DNA of 64,000 bases from Cytophagales bacterium Alg240-R148 (GTDB taxonomy: Bacteria > Bacteroidota > Bacteroidia > Cytophagales > Cyclobacteriaceae). Position numbers and translations under genes: made by a program. Positions 49,131 through 58,008 of this stretch are shown here, in pieces. The stretch is taken from assembly GCA_900537185.1 (NCBI GenBank), contig LS999827.1, positions 253,001 to 317,000 of the forward strand, given 5' to 3'. Below the pieces are notes generated by a model, which saw only the letters and a list, made by a program, of their open reading frames with translations, had not been told where the DNA came from and made no database searches. The number at the start of each line of letters is the position of its first letter. Position 1 is the stretch's first letter.

Positions 49131-49158
49131 AATTTTTTATACTATTTTGAATAGAGTA

Positions 49159-49935
49159 TTATTTCTCTTCTTCCTTAGCAGCTTGCTCGTCCACTTTCTT
49201 TTTCTCCTCTTCCTGCTGCTTCATTTTTGTATCTTCTTTCTCCTTTTTTCTTTCCGCCAAACCTTCTTCTATTACAGAAGAAATGTGCTTGGTGATTAAT
49301 GCAATAGACTTAAATGCATCATCGTTAGCTGGAATAGGGAAATCCGTTACAGAAGGATCAGAATTGGTATCAACCATTGCGAAAACAGGAATGTTTAATT
49401 TCTGTGCTTCTTTGATGGCGATGTGCTCTCTTTTAACATCCACTACAAACAATGCTGCAGGAATTCTTGTCAATTCAGCAATACCACCCAAAACTCGCTC
49501 TAGTTTTGCCTTCTCCCTACTTACCATCAATCGCTCTCTCTTCGCAAGGTTTTTATAAGCCTCGTCCTTCATCAATTTCTCGATGCCCTTCATTTTCTTA
49601 AGCGACTTTCTGATTGTTGAGAAATTGGTTAACATACCACCCAACCATCTTTCAGTAACGTAAGGCATGTTCAATTTTCTCGCTTCCTCAGCAACTATGT
49701 CTTTAGCTTGCTTTTTGGTTGCTACGAAAAGAACTTTTCTACCTGATCTTACGATCCCTTTTAGCGCTTTTGATGCTTGTTCGACGCACGCTAAAGTTTT
49801 GTTTAAGTCGATCACGTGAATCCCATTCTTCTCCATAAAAATATATGGTGCCATTTTAGGATCCCACTTCCTCGTTAAGTGTCCAAAATGGACACCAGCA
49901 TCTAGAAGATCTTTGTATTCTAATTTATTTGCCAT
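49159..49935 (-). CDS. rpsB: 30S ribosomal protein S2
   Basis: A 258-residue S2 with [34 protein letters not shown]-like [25 protein letters not shown] and the [22 protein letters not shown] block. The Lys/Glu-rich C-terminal tail ([14 protein letters not shown]) is a coil-forming extension common in Bacteroidetes. It follows rpsI by 42 bases. Confidence 0.97.
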   Translation of the reverse strand: MANKLEYKDLLDAGVHFGHLTRKWDPKMAPYIFMEKNGIHVIDLNKTLACVEQASKALKGIVRSGRKVLFVATKKQAKDIVAEEARKLNMPYVTERWLGGMLTNFSTIRKSLKKMKGIEKLMKDEAYKNLAKRERLMVSREKAKLERVLGGIAELTRIPAALFVVDVKREHIAIKEAQKLNIPVFAMVDTNSDPSVTDFPIPANDDAFKSIALITKHISSVIEEGLAERKKEKEDTKMKQQEEEKKKVDEQAAKEEEK

Positions 49936-49977
49936 TAAATATATAATTGAAATATCTTATCAAACAATAAGCACGTA

Positions 49978-50364
49978 TTAACGCTTACTGAACTGGAATC
50001 TTCTCCTCGCTTTTCTTCTACCGTATTTCTTACGTTCCACCATTCTCGGGTCTCTTGTAACAAATCCTTCTTTCTTCAATACTGGTCTAGTCTCAGCATC
50101 AAGTTCCATCAAAGCTCTTGTAATTGCTAAACGAATCGCTTCCGCTTGTCCTTTGTATCCACCACCATCTACATTCACGTTGATGTCAAAAGCTCCAGCC
50201 TGTTCCGTAGCAACCAATGGTTGATTCACAACTGTCTTTAAAATTTCATTTGGAAAATATACATCCAACGTTCTGTTGTTGATGTTTATATCCCCTTTTC
50301 CAGCCTTTAAGTAAACTCTTGCTACAGATGTTTTTCTACGACCGATTGTGTTGATTAATTCCAT
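49978..50364 (-). CDS. rpsI: 30S ribosomal protein S9
   Basis: A 128-residue S9. It begins with the [16 protein letters not shown] block, carries [15 protein letters not shown], and ends [17 protein letters not shown], the basic tail that contacts P-site tRNA. It is 13 bases downstream of rplM, the standard L13-S9 pair. Confidence 0.97.
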   Translation of the reverse strand: MELINTIGRRKTSVARVYLKAGKGDININNRTLDVYFPNEILKTVVNQPLVATEQAGAFDINVNVDGGGYKGQAEAIRLAITRALMELDAETRPVLKKEGFVTRDPRMVERKKYGRRKARRRFQFSKR

Positions 50365-50377
50365 CTATTTTAATCTC

Positions 50378-50821
50378 TTAAAATTTAACTTCTTGTGGTT
50401 TTTGAGCCTCATGTGGGTGCTCAGCACCTTCATACACGTTCAAGCTCCTAAATAACTGACGTCCCAAAGTGTTTTTTGGCAACATACCTCTAACGGCTCT
50501 TTCTACTAACAAAGTAGAAGACTTAGCTTTCAGTTCCAAAGGAGTTGTTTTTCTTTGTCCACCAGGATATCCTGTGTGAGACAAATAAACCTTGTCCGTC
50601 CATTTTTTACCTGTAAGCTTTACTTTATCAGCGTTGATGACAATAACCCTGTCACCACAGTCAACGTGAGGAGTATAGCTGGGCTTGTGCTTTCCTCTTA
50701 TAATTTTGGCTACTTCACTTGCCAACCTACCCAATACTTTATCACTGGCATCAACGATTACCCAGTCCTTCTCGACCGTTGCTTTATTAGCTGAAACAGT
50801 TTTATAACTTAATGTATCCAC
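50378..50821 (-). CDS. rplM: 50S ribosomal protein L13
   Basis: A 147-residue L13. The blocks [45 protein letters not shown] and [14 protein letters not shown] are all present. First gene of the rplM-rpsI-rpsB-tsf cluster, with a consensus promoter and a 7-bp hairpin at the 5' end of its leader. Confidence 0.97.
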   Translation of the reverse strand: MDTLSYKTVSANKATVEKDWVIVDASDKVLGRLASEVAKIIRGKHKPSYTPHVDCGDRVIVINADKVKLTGKKWTDKVYLSHTGYPGGQRKTTPLELKAKSSTLLVERAVRGMLPKNTLGRQLFRSLNVYEGAEHPHEAQKPQEVKF

Positions 50822-50860
50822 ACCTTTAGTTGTTTATCAAAACTCAATATAATACAATAC

Positions 50861-50876
50861 CCCCTTTAAAAAGGGG
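50861..50876 (-). promoter_or_regulatory. 5'-leader hairpin of the rplM transcript
   Basis: CCCCTTT pairs with AAAGGGG across a 2-base loop, directly at the predicted transcription start. It may protect the RNA or take part in autoregulation by L13. In size it is smaller than known ribosomal-protein leader motifs. Confidence 0.5.
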
Positions 50877-50879
50877 ACA

Positions 50880-50911
50880 CAAAGATAGATTGTTATTATT
50901 TTAAAAGCAAA
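50880..50911 (-). promoter_or_regulatory. rplM promoter
   Basis: TTTG (50908-50911), 20 bases and TATCTTTG (50880-50887) on the minus strand: both Bacteroidetes elements are perfect. Confidence 0.8.
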
Positions 50912-50937
50912 CAGGAAATTGAAATTTCCTAAAAAAC

Positions 50938-51648
50938 TTATTCGCATCTTTCTAATTGTTTGACCAACACCTTAAAATCTTTTGGGTAAGGTGCTTCTAT
51001 TTCCAAATTCGAGCCATCGACATCTTGGAATGAAATTTTTAAAGCATGCAATGCAAACCGTTTTATTAAGGGTTGTTCTTCGGTCATGCGTTTAAGGTTG
51101 TAATTCTTTTTAATTGCAGAAAGATAAAAAGGTTTGCCGCCATAAGTAGTATCGCCAGTAATGGGCGCATTCAATGCAGTAAGATGCACGCGTATTTGAT
51201 GCATCCTTCCTGTTTCTGGTCGGCAAGCTACCAAAGTATACCCCCTATAAGCTTTTACTGTGTTGAACAATGTCAATGCTGGTTTGCCCTTCAAGCTGGT
51301 CACAACCGTTCCTTTTGCCAAAGACAACAATGCTAGGTCTACTTTTCGGTCCACAAAATTATGCACCCCTTCCACAATGGCATGGTATACTTTAGCAACC
51401 GTTCTTTTTTCAAATTGAATGGACAGGTGTCTATAAGCTTCTTGGTTCTTGGCTACGACTAACGCCCCAGACGTCTCTTTGTCCAACCTATGACAAAGTT
51501 GAAAATCTTCATTGAATGCCTTTGCTAAAGACAAAATATTCAATGGGTCGTTTCTGTCATCCAAGGATGCAATAAAGGGTGGTTTGTTAATAATCGCGTA
51601 GTTTTCGTTTTCAAATACTACGAGGTCTTCAAATTTAATCTTTGCCAT
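50938..51648 (-). CDS. RluA-family pseudouridine synthase
   Basis: A 236-residue enzyme that isomerises uridine in rRNA or tRNA. The catalytic motif HRLDKETSGALVVAKN has the essential Asp; GRMHQIRVHLTALNAPITGDTTYGG and FALHALKISF are typical RluA blocks. No S4 domain is seen at the N-terminus (residues 1-10 lead directly into the catalytic fold). Target site is not predictable. Probably its own transcription unit upstream of rplM on the same strand. Confidence 0.92.
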   Translation of the reverse strand: MAKIKFEDLVVFENENYAIINKPPFIASLDDRNDPLNILSLAKAFNEDFQLCHRLDKETSGALVVAKNQEAYRHLSIQFEKRTVAKVYHAIVEGVHNFVDRKVDLALLSLAKGTVVTSLKGKPALTLFNTVKAYRGYTLVACRPETGRMHQIRVHLTALNAPITGDTTYGGKPFYLSAIKKNYNLKRMTEEQPLIKRFALHALKISFQDVDGSNLEIEAPYPKDFKVLVKQLERCE

Positions 51649-51675
51649 ATTGGCGCAAAATTAAGCTTTTTCTTT

Positions 51676-52728
51676 TTAATTAAACAACGAATCGGTTTTG
51701 CCTTTTGGTAATTTAAAGGTAAATACGGATCCTTCACCTACTTTGCTGTTGACAATAATTTTAGACTTGTGTCCTTCTACAATGTGTTTAACGATAGCAA
51801 GACCGAGTCCAGTCCCTCCTTTTTCCCTTGATCTGCTTTTTTCTACCCTATAGAACCGCTCAAAAATCCTGGTAAGATCTTCTTCCGGTATACCTTCTCC
51901 ATTGTCTTTTACAAACACACTTACAGTAGACTTATCCGATAAAAAACCAATTTTCACTTCTCCGCCCTCTTTGTTGTACTTGATTCCGTTAGAAACCAAG
52001 TTGACAACCACTTGTTTCATTTTTAAATAATCGGCAAAGACGATGATGGGTTCTGTGTATACTTGGTCCAGTTCCAAGACGATCCCCTTAGATTGGGCTT
52101 TGTTTTCCAATTGTTCGATAATTTCAGAGGCCATCTTGTTGATCTCAAAATATTCAAACTGCATTTTCACTTCTCCAATCTCTATTTGAGAAAGGGTTAA
52201 TAAATCCTGTATTAAAATATCAAGCGAGTCAAGGCTTTTTGCAGCCTTTTTCAAAAATCGCGTCCTAATTACTTCATCTTCTGCCGCACCATCTATCAAG
52301 GTATGCACAAATCCTTGCGCCGCAAACAAAGGTGTTTTAAGCTCATGGGAAACATCTGCAATAAATTCTTTTCTAAATGCAGCCAATCTTTTTAATTGGT
52401 TGATTTCGCGCCTGTCTAGAGTTGCTTGTAAATACACAGCCCTCCTCACCTTTTTGAGCGGATGAAAAACCACATTTTGTTTTGGGGGGGCTTGTAATGT
52501 GAAGTCTCCTTGGCTTATTCGCTCCAGGGTTTCTATAATTTTTTCTAATTCTGTGTAGATGCCATAGCGCACCAGCAAGTATTGAAACACCACAACAACC
52601 ACGGCAACCACCACTGCAACTTTAACAACCTCAGAAAAGTCCAGCAGGCCAAACGCTATTAAAACTATGGAAGTGACTAAGGATACAAGAAAGGCAAAAA
52701 TTAGCGCAATTGTTCTGGGCTTAATCAT
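51676..52728 (-). CDS. Sensor histidine kinase, PhoR-like
   Basis: A 350-residue kinase. Two adjacent N-terminal membrane segments (about 8-28 and 35-52) with almost no periplasmic loop, a short HAMP-like region (about 60-100), the H-box FIADVSHELKTPLFAAQGFVHTL (His about 127), the N-box VVNLVSNGIKYN, then DNGEGIPEEDL and GTGLGLAIVKHIV. It lacks the PAS domain of E. coli PhoR. It follows the response regulator by 28 bases; a PhoBR-like pair is likely, phosphate sensing unproven. Confidence 0.9.
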   Translation of the reverse strand: MIKPRTIALIFAFLVSLVTSIVLIAFGLLDFSEVVKVAVVVAVVVVVFQYLLVRYGIYTELEKIIETLERISQGDFTLQAPPKQNVVFHPLKKVRRAVYLQATLDRREINQLKRLAAFRKEFIADVSHELKTPLFAAQGFVHTLIDGAAEDEVIRTRFLKKAAKSLDSLDILIQDLLTLSQIEIGEVKMQFEYFEINKMASEIIEQLENKAQSKGIVLELDQVYTEPIIVFADYLKMKQVVVNLVSNGIKYNKEGGEVKIGFLSDKSTVSVFVKDNGEGIPEEDLTRIFERFYRVEKSRSREKGGTGLGLAIVKHIVEGHKSKIIVNSKVGEGSVFTFKLPKGKTDSLFN

Positions 52729-52756
52729 ATAAGGCTCATGTTAAATAAAGGCGAAT

Positions 52757-53446
52757 TTACGCTTTATTAAATTTATAGCCAACGCCTTTTACAGTGGCGA
52801 TATAAGTATCCCCAATTTTTTCTCTTACTTTTCTTATATGAACGTCTACAGTTCTGGCCAACACATATACATCCGCTCCCCAAATATTTTGTAACAAATC
52901 ATCTCTGCTAAAAACTTTGTTCGGATTTTGAGCTAAGAAATAAAGCAATTCAAATTCCTTTTTGGGCAAGGTTACTTCTTTACCATTTACTGAAACTGTA
53001 TAACTCGATCGGTCGATGTAAAGCCCATCAATTTCTATGTGGCTGGTTACATTTTGTTTTTTTGTTTCCCTTCTGAACAACGCTTGAATTCTACTCATTA
53101 GTGCTCTCGGTTTTATTGGCTTAATGATGTAGTCATCTGCACCAACATCGAAAGCAGCTACTTCAGAATATTCTTCTGTGCGCGCGGTTAAAAATATGAT
53201 ATAAGAGTTGCTCAATTCTGGCAATTCTCTTAACTGCCTACAGGTCTCAACACCATCCTGCACAGGCATCATTATATCCAAAAGAATTAAATCTGGTTGG
53301 AATCTTTTGGCCAATTCTACTCCTTTTATGCCGTCGTAAGCCGTTTTAACCTCAAATCCATACTTCTCTAAGTTATAAGACAGCAATTCAACAATCGCCT
53401 CCTCGTCATCCACCACTAATATTCGCTGATTTTGCCTAACTGCCAT
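52757..53446 (-). CDS. OmpR/PhoB-type response regulator
   Basis: A 229-residue protein. Receiver domain (ILVVDDEEAIVELL, phospho-Asp in LILLDIMMP, Lys in IIKPIKPR, about 1-120) and a winged-helix output domain (EVTLPKKEFELLYFLAQNPNKVFSRDDLLQNIWG, VDVHIRKVREKIG, VKGVGYKF, about 130-229). Partner of the downstream kinase. Upstream the sequence has TTAACA-N5-TTAATC, which resembles, weakly, Pho-box direct repeats. Confidence 0.93.
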   Translation of the reverse strand: MAVRQNQRILVVDDEEAIVELLSYNLEKYGFEVKTAYDGIKGVELAKRFQPDLILLDIMMPVQDGVETCRQLRELPELSNSYIIFLTARTEEYSEVAAFDVGADDYIIKPIKPRALMSRIQALFRRETKKQNVTSHIEIDGLYIDRSSYTVSVNGKEVTLPKKEFELLYFLAQNPNKVFSRDDLLQNIWGADVYVLARTVDVHIRKVREKIGDTYIATVKGVGYKFNKA

Positions 53447-53561
53447 GCTATTTACTTTTTATGAATTATGTTTTATCCTTCTGTTAAGGCGATAAATCTA
53501 TATATTAAAACTTTTAATAGAAAGATGCAACTATCAACTTAACAATTACTTAATCTTAAGT

Positions 53562-54338
53562 TCATTTGTTCTTTACAATTCTTTTAAGGATAATATCTAC
53601 TTTTCCCGCCTTCATATTGGCCAATATCCTAACAGGAATTCTTTTATTATCCGCTGAAAACCAGATCTTTACAGCATTAGAAGTTTTAAAGTGGTTGTTG
53701 GTGGGCACCTCTGGTTCTAGTAGGTAACAAGGAATATCTCCATATTTAGTTCGTATTAAGTCTTTCCCCTTATAAAACAAATTCAATCGAAACAATCGGC
53801 CTTCAAAAAAAACGTTCGACCCTATACTTTGACCGATTTCAATGCCATCAAAATCAAAAGATCTCAATTTAAAAAGTGCACTCACCACATCAAAAACTTG
53901 GTCTGGTGCGTCGTAAAACAATGTATCCGACCACTCGCTATAACCAAAATCATACTTTTGAAGCCCCACTACATCTTCCGCCTGAAAAAAAGACAACTTG
54001 CTTTTGTCTTTAAATTTGCCTTCTTCAATTGAAGCAACAAAATGATGTGGTTCATAAGACTCGGAATCGACAATAGAGATCCAACTGTCTTTCAATTTCA
54101 AAAACAGATCAAAAACACCAACAGATTTAGCAGTTATAAATATGCCCAAGGCCTCTTTCTCGTCGTGCTCCAATTTCCTGATATTGAGGGCAGCATTGGC
54201 GGCGTTCACCACCCCAATTTTTACTTTATACAATACTGTCAGCGAGTCAAACAACATTACTGTAGAGTCGACGGGCGCCTGTGCTTTGGAACAAAAACTA
54301 CACAGAGTAAGCACAAATATTATTAAACTCGTTTTCAA
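53562..54338 (-). CDS. DUF3108 periplasmic protein
   Basis: A 258-residue protein with a signal peptide (MKTSLIIFVLTLCSFCSKAQ) and the family blocks YKVKIGVVNAANAALNI and IPCYLLEPE...IWFSADNKRIPVRILANMKAGKVDIIL. The fold is probably a beta-barrel-like lipid-binding scaffold; the function is unknown. It overlaps the aminopeptidase gene by four bases, so they are translationally coupled. Confidence 0.85.
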   Translation of the reverse strand: MKTSLIIFVLTLCSFCSKAQAPVDSTVMLFDSLTVLYKVKIGVVNAANAALNIRKLEHDEKEALGIFITAKSVGVFDLFLKLKDSWISIVDSESYEPHHFVASIEEGKFKDKSKLSFFQAEDVVGLQKYDFGYSEWSDTLFYDAPDQVFDVVSALFKLRSFDFDGIEIGQSIGSNVFFEGRLFRLNLFYKGKDLIRTKYGDIPCYLLEPEVPTNNHFKTSNAVKIWFSADNKRIPVRILANMKAGKVDIILKRIVKNK

Positions 54339-55393
54339 AGTGACGGATAATGTTGGATGTAATAGTGGATGAATTGATTGAGGTCAGAATCAAATTCCTC
54401 CGCAAATAAGTGGTTGAACATTTCAAATTTAGACCTGTACGTTAGAAACGACATGAAGTATGTATTATTCGGATAACCATTCGAAAACAATTGGTTAAAA
54501 CGCGTTTTATTTTGAAACTGTATAGTATCTAGAGAACCAACAATGGATGCGATGGCTTCTTTTTTTAAGTGGGAGTTGAGGCTATCATTTGGGTTGGTTT
54601 GCGCCATATCTTTATAAATACTATCCAGATATACGGAGCCCTGAAGAAAGTGATCAGAAAATTTGTCGAAATCAGCTTCCTCCCCTTTGTATTCCAAAAG
54701 TTCTTGTGAATTTGGGCCATACTTTTTTTCTAAAAATTTTATTGTCCCATGGTAGGCCACAAAACTCGCTAAATTCTCATTGAACTCCACGCTGTCCTTC
54801 ACAAAAATCATGGTATGCGTTAGCTCGTGTATTATAACATCCGCCAACTGACCAGGGTTGTTGTTTAACATTTCTGAAAGCAATGGCTCAGGCAAATAAC
54901 CTAGGGTAGACCAGGCACTGGGGTTTCTTACGCTGTAGTCTAAACCTTGTGTTTTCAACAATTCCACTTCTTCTTTTGCCATTTCTATATCAAAAAAACC
55001 TTTGTATGGGACATCGCCTAAAAATGGAAAGTGCCAAAGGTATGGACTCAAACTATAGGGGGATGCCCCTGACACCACCCACATCAAGGGCTGTCCTTGT
55101 TGGTCGTACATAGTAGAATAGTTATTGGATGGTTCAAAACCCAATTCACTTACCGTAAAATTTTTAATTTCCTCTACCAACTTCAGCTGGACCTTTAAAG
55201 AATCTGGAAATAAAGGGTCTTCAAGAAATGTACCCACGTCTTTGGCATGGTACACCAATTTCAATTGTCCTTTTAACTGAACGGCACCGTAGTACAACAG
55301 CTTGTAATTGAATATAACAAGAAGCATTATTGCCGTACCGAGTACCAGCAATGCTTTTTTCAAATTACGCTTCCAAGTTTGATTTTTAGCCAT
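54335..55393 (-). CDS. Putative zinc aminopeptidase (Aminopep family, DUF2265-like)
   Basis: A 352-residue protein anchored by an N-terminal segment (KKALLVLGTAIMLLVIFNYKLLYY, about 12-35). It contains IIHELTHTMIFVKDSVEFNENLASFVAYHGT; HELTH is the HExxH zinc motif and the downstream Glu in ENLA the third ligand. This matches the predicted aminopeptidase family PF10023. Specificity is unknown; it would face the periplasm. Overlaps the DUF3108 gene at its end. Confidence 0.85.
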   Translation of the reverse strand: MAKNQTWKRNLKKALLVLGTAIMLLVIFNYKLLYYGAVQLKGQLKLVYHAKDVGTFLEDPLFPDSLKVQLKLVEEIKNFTVSELGFEPSNNYSTMYDQQGQPLMWVVSGASPYSLSPYLWHFPFLGDVPYKGFFDIEMAKEEVELLKTQGLDYSVRNPSAWSTLGYLPEPLLSEMLNNNPGQLADVIIHELTHTMIFVKDSVEFNENLASFVAYHGTIKFLEKKYGPNSQELLEYKGEEADFDKFSDHFLQGSVYLDSIYKDMAQTNPNDSLNSHLKKEAIASIVGSLDTIQFQNKTRFNQLFSNGYPNNTYFMSFLTYRSKFEMFNHLFAEEFDSDLNQFIHYYIQHYPSL

Positions 55394-55412
55394 TGTATCT
55401 ATTCAATCCTTA

Positions 55413-56486
55413 TTAATAAGAACGCCCTTTCCAATTAAATTTACCAATACTGGAAATAATACCGATCAACACCCCATAAATAGGGTATATCATCGAGAAA
55501 ACAAAAAATTTAAAAACATTTACATACTGCCCTAGTTTTTTACTTGCTCTAAAAAGGAGTACTGCTTCTATTGTTAACTTAAACCCAAATACAAAAACGA
55601 ACCAAACACCAAAAAACAAGGCAGCAAACAGACTCCAATAGTAAAGCATCAAGAACCCAGGTACCACGACACCCAATGCTCCTATGCTGTACTTCCACTT
55701 GCCTGCCCATCGCCGTTTTTGGTTAACCAGGGCGCTCCAAGTACCAGGCGGTTTTGTTGTAACAGCAAAAGACGGATGCAGGACCATTTTACTTCCGTTT
55801 TTATTTAAATTCTGTGCTTTTTTCAACAAAAAATGATCGTCACCCGATGGCTCTTCTGGGTGGAGCACATAGGGATCTTGGAACAAACTCTTTTTATAAG
55901 CCAGATTGGCACCATTGGACATTATGGGGCAATGCACCTTAAAAAAGAAATTGGTAAACTCCATTACAGAAAGGTTTTCATACTGCTGAAATCGGGCCAG
56001 CCAACCGGTTCCTTCGTAAACCACCGGGCCGGCCAAAAAGAGTAGTTCTGGATTGGACTGGAAGTTTGCCGATATGCATTGCAACCAATTCTCAGGCAAC
56101 GTGCAGTCCGCATCCGTGGATGCGATGATGTTGCCAGCAGCTGCTTTTACACCACATTGAATAGCCTCTTTTTTTCCAACGCCATTGCTTTTTACTATTT
56201 TCAATTGGCAACCAAGTTCTTGCACCAGCGCCTCTGCTGTTGCAATGGTGGCATCTTCTGAATGGTCATCCACCAGCAATACTTCATATTGTTGTTGTGG
56301 GTAGTTCTGTCGGTCCAAACTATGGAGTAGAGGGCCTATGTTTTTGGCTTCATTTCTAGCTGCTATTACTATAGAAACAAAAGGTTGCTTTTCCATCGTT
56401 GGAGGCATTACATCTTTTTTTGTAAAACTGACAGCCAACAACAACGCGACATATAAAACAGAGATCAAAAGAATTACTCCAATCAT
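55413..56486 (-). CDS. Family 2 glycosyltransferase (membrane)
   Basis: A 357-residue processive-type transferase. After a first membrane helix the GT-A domain has FVSIVIAARNEAKNIGP, the VLLVDDHS Asp, STDADC as the DxD metal site, GDDHF, and QKRRW matching Q(x)xRW. Two to three C-terminal membrane helices follow. It should transfer a sugar from a nucleotide donor to a lipid or glycan at the inner membrane. It overlaps the following membrane protein by four bases, whose family is often paired with such enzymes. Confidence 0.9.
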   Translation of the reverse strand: MIGVILLISVLYVALLLAVSFTKKDVMPPTMEKQPFVSIVIAARNEAKNIGPLLHSLDRQNYPQQQYEVLLVDDHSEDATIATAEALVQELGCQLKIVKSNGVGKKEAIQCGVKAAAGNIIASTDADCTLPENWLQCISANFQSNPELLFLAGPVVYEGTGWLARFQQYENLSVMEFTNFFFKVHCPIMSNGANLAYKKSLFQDPYVLHPEEPSGDDHFLLKKAQNLNKNGSKMVLHPSFAVTTKPPGTWSALVNQKRRWAGKWKYSIGALGVVVPGFLMLYYWSLFAALFFGVWFVFVFGFKLTIEAVLLFRASKKLGQYVNVFKFFVFSMIYPIYGVLIGIISSIGKFNWKGRSY

Positions 56487-57409
56487 TTTATTCTGACTTT
56501 ACTCCTGAACAAAAGAAATGTCCCTATTAGGGTAGGCAAAACAATATTAATGCACCAAAGCAGCAAACCAGCCAATACAATACCATCTAGATAGTTGGGC
56601 CACCGCTCAAAATACAAGATGGCAGATAATTCTCTTACACCCAGGTCACTTGCGAAGTTAAAGGTAGGCAACACCGATTTTGCAAAGAACACCCAAAATA
56701 TTCCATTCAATAGTGTAGTGAATGGAAGGTCTACTTGAAGAATGGTAAGCAATACTACATACTGAGTAGAGAACACAAAATACCTTAAAAGCGCCGCTGC
56801 TATTACTTTTAAAATAACCTTTGGAGAATAACTTTTAATAACTTTAAATCCTGTCTGGATTTTCTTTTTTAAACTTCTATTTAAGTGCATGCTCAAAAAA
56901 ACGAAGACTGCCCCCAATAAAAGCAATACAATAGTGATCTGGAAAATTTGAAAAATATAGGCAGCAGATAGCCAACCAACCACCGCAAACAACCCAAAAA
57001 ACAATGTGACCGACATTTGAACGCTGCGGCTCATAAACACCGCTCCTATAGACTCCCATTTTTTAACATTGCTAAAGGCCATCACCCGCCCCAAGTAATC
57101 TCCAATAGCATGGGGCGTAATAAAACCCAAACACACCCCTCTTAAAATGCCTTTAAAAGACTGCCCCAATGTTATGCTTTGGATGGGTCGAATGAGCAAT
57201 TTCCATTTGACAGCCTCCAACAGCCAATTCACTGGCATGAGCAAAAGCACGGCCAATATGGCCCATAACAAATGGCGGTTGCCCTGCAATTCATTGAAAG
57301 TTTCAGGTATTTTTGATACCAACTGGTGTTCTTTGAACTTAAAAAACAACATCGAAACTACTGCTACAAGGGCAGAAATTTTTATCCAGAAATAAATTCT
57401 TTTGTTCAA
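56483..57409 (-). CDS. Lysylphosphatidylglycerol-synthase-like transmembrane protein (UPF0104)
   Basis: A 308-residue integral membrane protein with about eight hydrophobic helices, PVNWLLEAVKWKLLIRP and GVCLGFITPHAIGDYLGRVMAFSN (about 95-118), and VRELSAILYF, as in the LPG_synthase_TM/flippase-like family. Members move or modify lipids; this one lacks the aminoacyl-transferase domain. Paired with the glycosyltransferase it probably works on a lipid-linked glycan. Confidence 0.85.
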   Translation of the reverse strand: MNKRIYFWIKISALVAVVSMLFFKFKEHQLVSKIPETFNELQGNRHLLWAILAVLLLMPVNWLLEAVKWKLLIRPIQSITLGQSFKGILRGVCLGFITPHAIGDYLGRVMAFSNVKKWESIGAVFMSRSVQMSVTLFFGLFAVVGWLSAAYIFQIFQITIVLLLLGAVFVFLSMHLNRSLKKKIQTGFKVIKSYSPKVILKVIAAALLRYFVFSTQYVVLLTILQVDLPFTTLLNGIFWVFFAKSVLPTFNFASDLGVRELSAILYFERWPNYLDGIVLAGLLLWCINIVLPTLIGTFLLFRSKVRIK

Positions 57410-57447
57410 ATTAAATAATGTTGGCGTTTTGCTCTTAACTTGCGTTT

Positions 57448-58008
57448 GTGTCCAAAGTAACGAAGATAAAAGAAAAAATCATTTTAGGGCTTGATCCTGG
57501 TACCAATGTGATGGGGTATGGTTTGGTACTAGTTAAAGGCCAGAAGCTACATTTGCTTCAATTTGGGGTTATTCACTTATCGAAGTATACTACGCATGAG
57601 TTAAAACTCAAAAAAATATTTGAACGCGTTTTAAGTGTAATTGACGAGTACCATCCAGATGAAGTAGCGCTAGAAGCGCCTTTTTTTGGTAAAAATGTCC
57701 AATCTATGCTCAAGCTTGGCAGGGCGCAGGGGGTAGCCATGTCCGCTGCATTATACAGAAATATTCCAATTACCGAATACGCTCCTAAAAAAGTAAAAGT
57801 TGCAGTTACAGGCAACGGAAACGCTTCCAAAGAGCAAGTAGCCGAAATGCTAAAGTCACTTCTTAAATTTACAGAGTCTCCAAAATTATTGGATGCAACC
57901 GATGCCTTGGCAGTGGCAGTGTGCCACCATTTTCAGGGTGGAAAAATGGTGGTATCTGCCAAATCATGGAAAGCTTTTATCAACCAAAACCCAGGAAGAA
58001 TTAAATAA
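57448..58008 (+). CDS. ruvC: Crossover junction endodeoxyribonuclease RuvC
   Basis: A 186-residue Holliday-junction resolvase. [17 protein letters not shown] carries the first acidic residue, [24 protein letters not shown] the second, and [16 protein letters not shown] the last two of the four-acid site. The frame starts with GTG at 57448, upstream of the first conserved strand. It is divergent from the lipid/glycan genes and ends immediately before the stop of the convergent beta-mannosidase. Confidence 0.95.
   Translation: MSKVTKIKEKIILGLDPGTNVMGYGLVLVKGQKLHLLQFGVIHLSKYTTHELKLKKIFERVLSVIDEYHPDEVALEAPFFGKNVQSMLKLGRAQGVAMSAALYRNIPITEYAPKKVKVAVTGNGNASKEQVAEMLKSLLKFTESPKLLDATDALAVAVCHHFQGGKMVVSAKSWKAFINQNPGRIK

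Noticed and set aside
53539-53555. TTAACA-N5-TTAATC, a Pho-box-like direct repeat before the PhoB-like gene
   Set aside because: Only one of the two hexamers matches well, and no phosphate-uptake gene is nearby; kept as a passing remark only.
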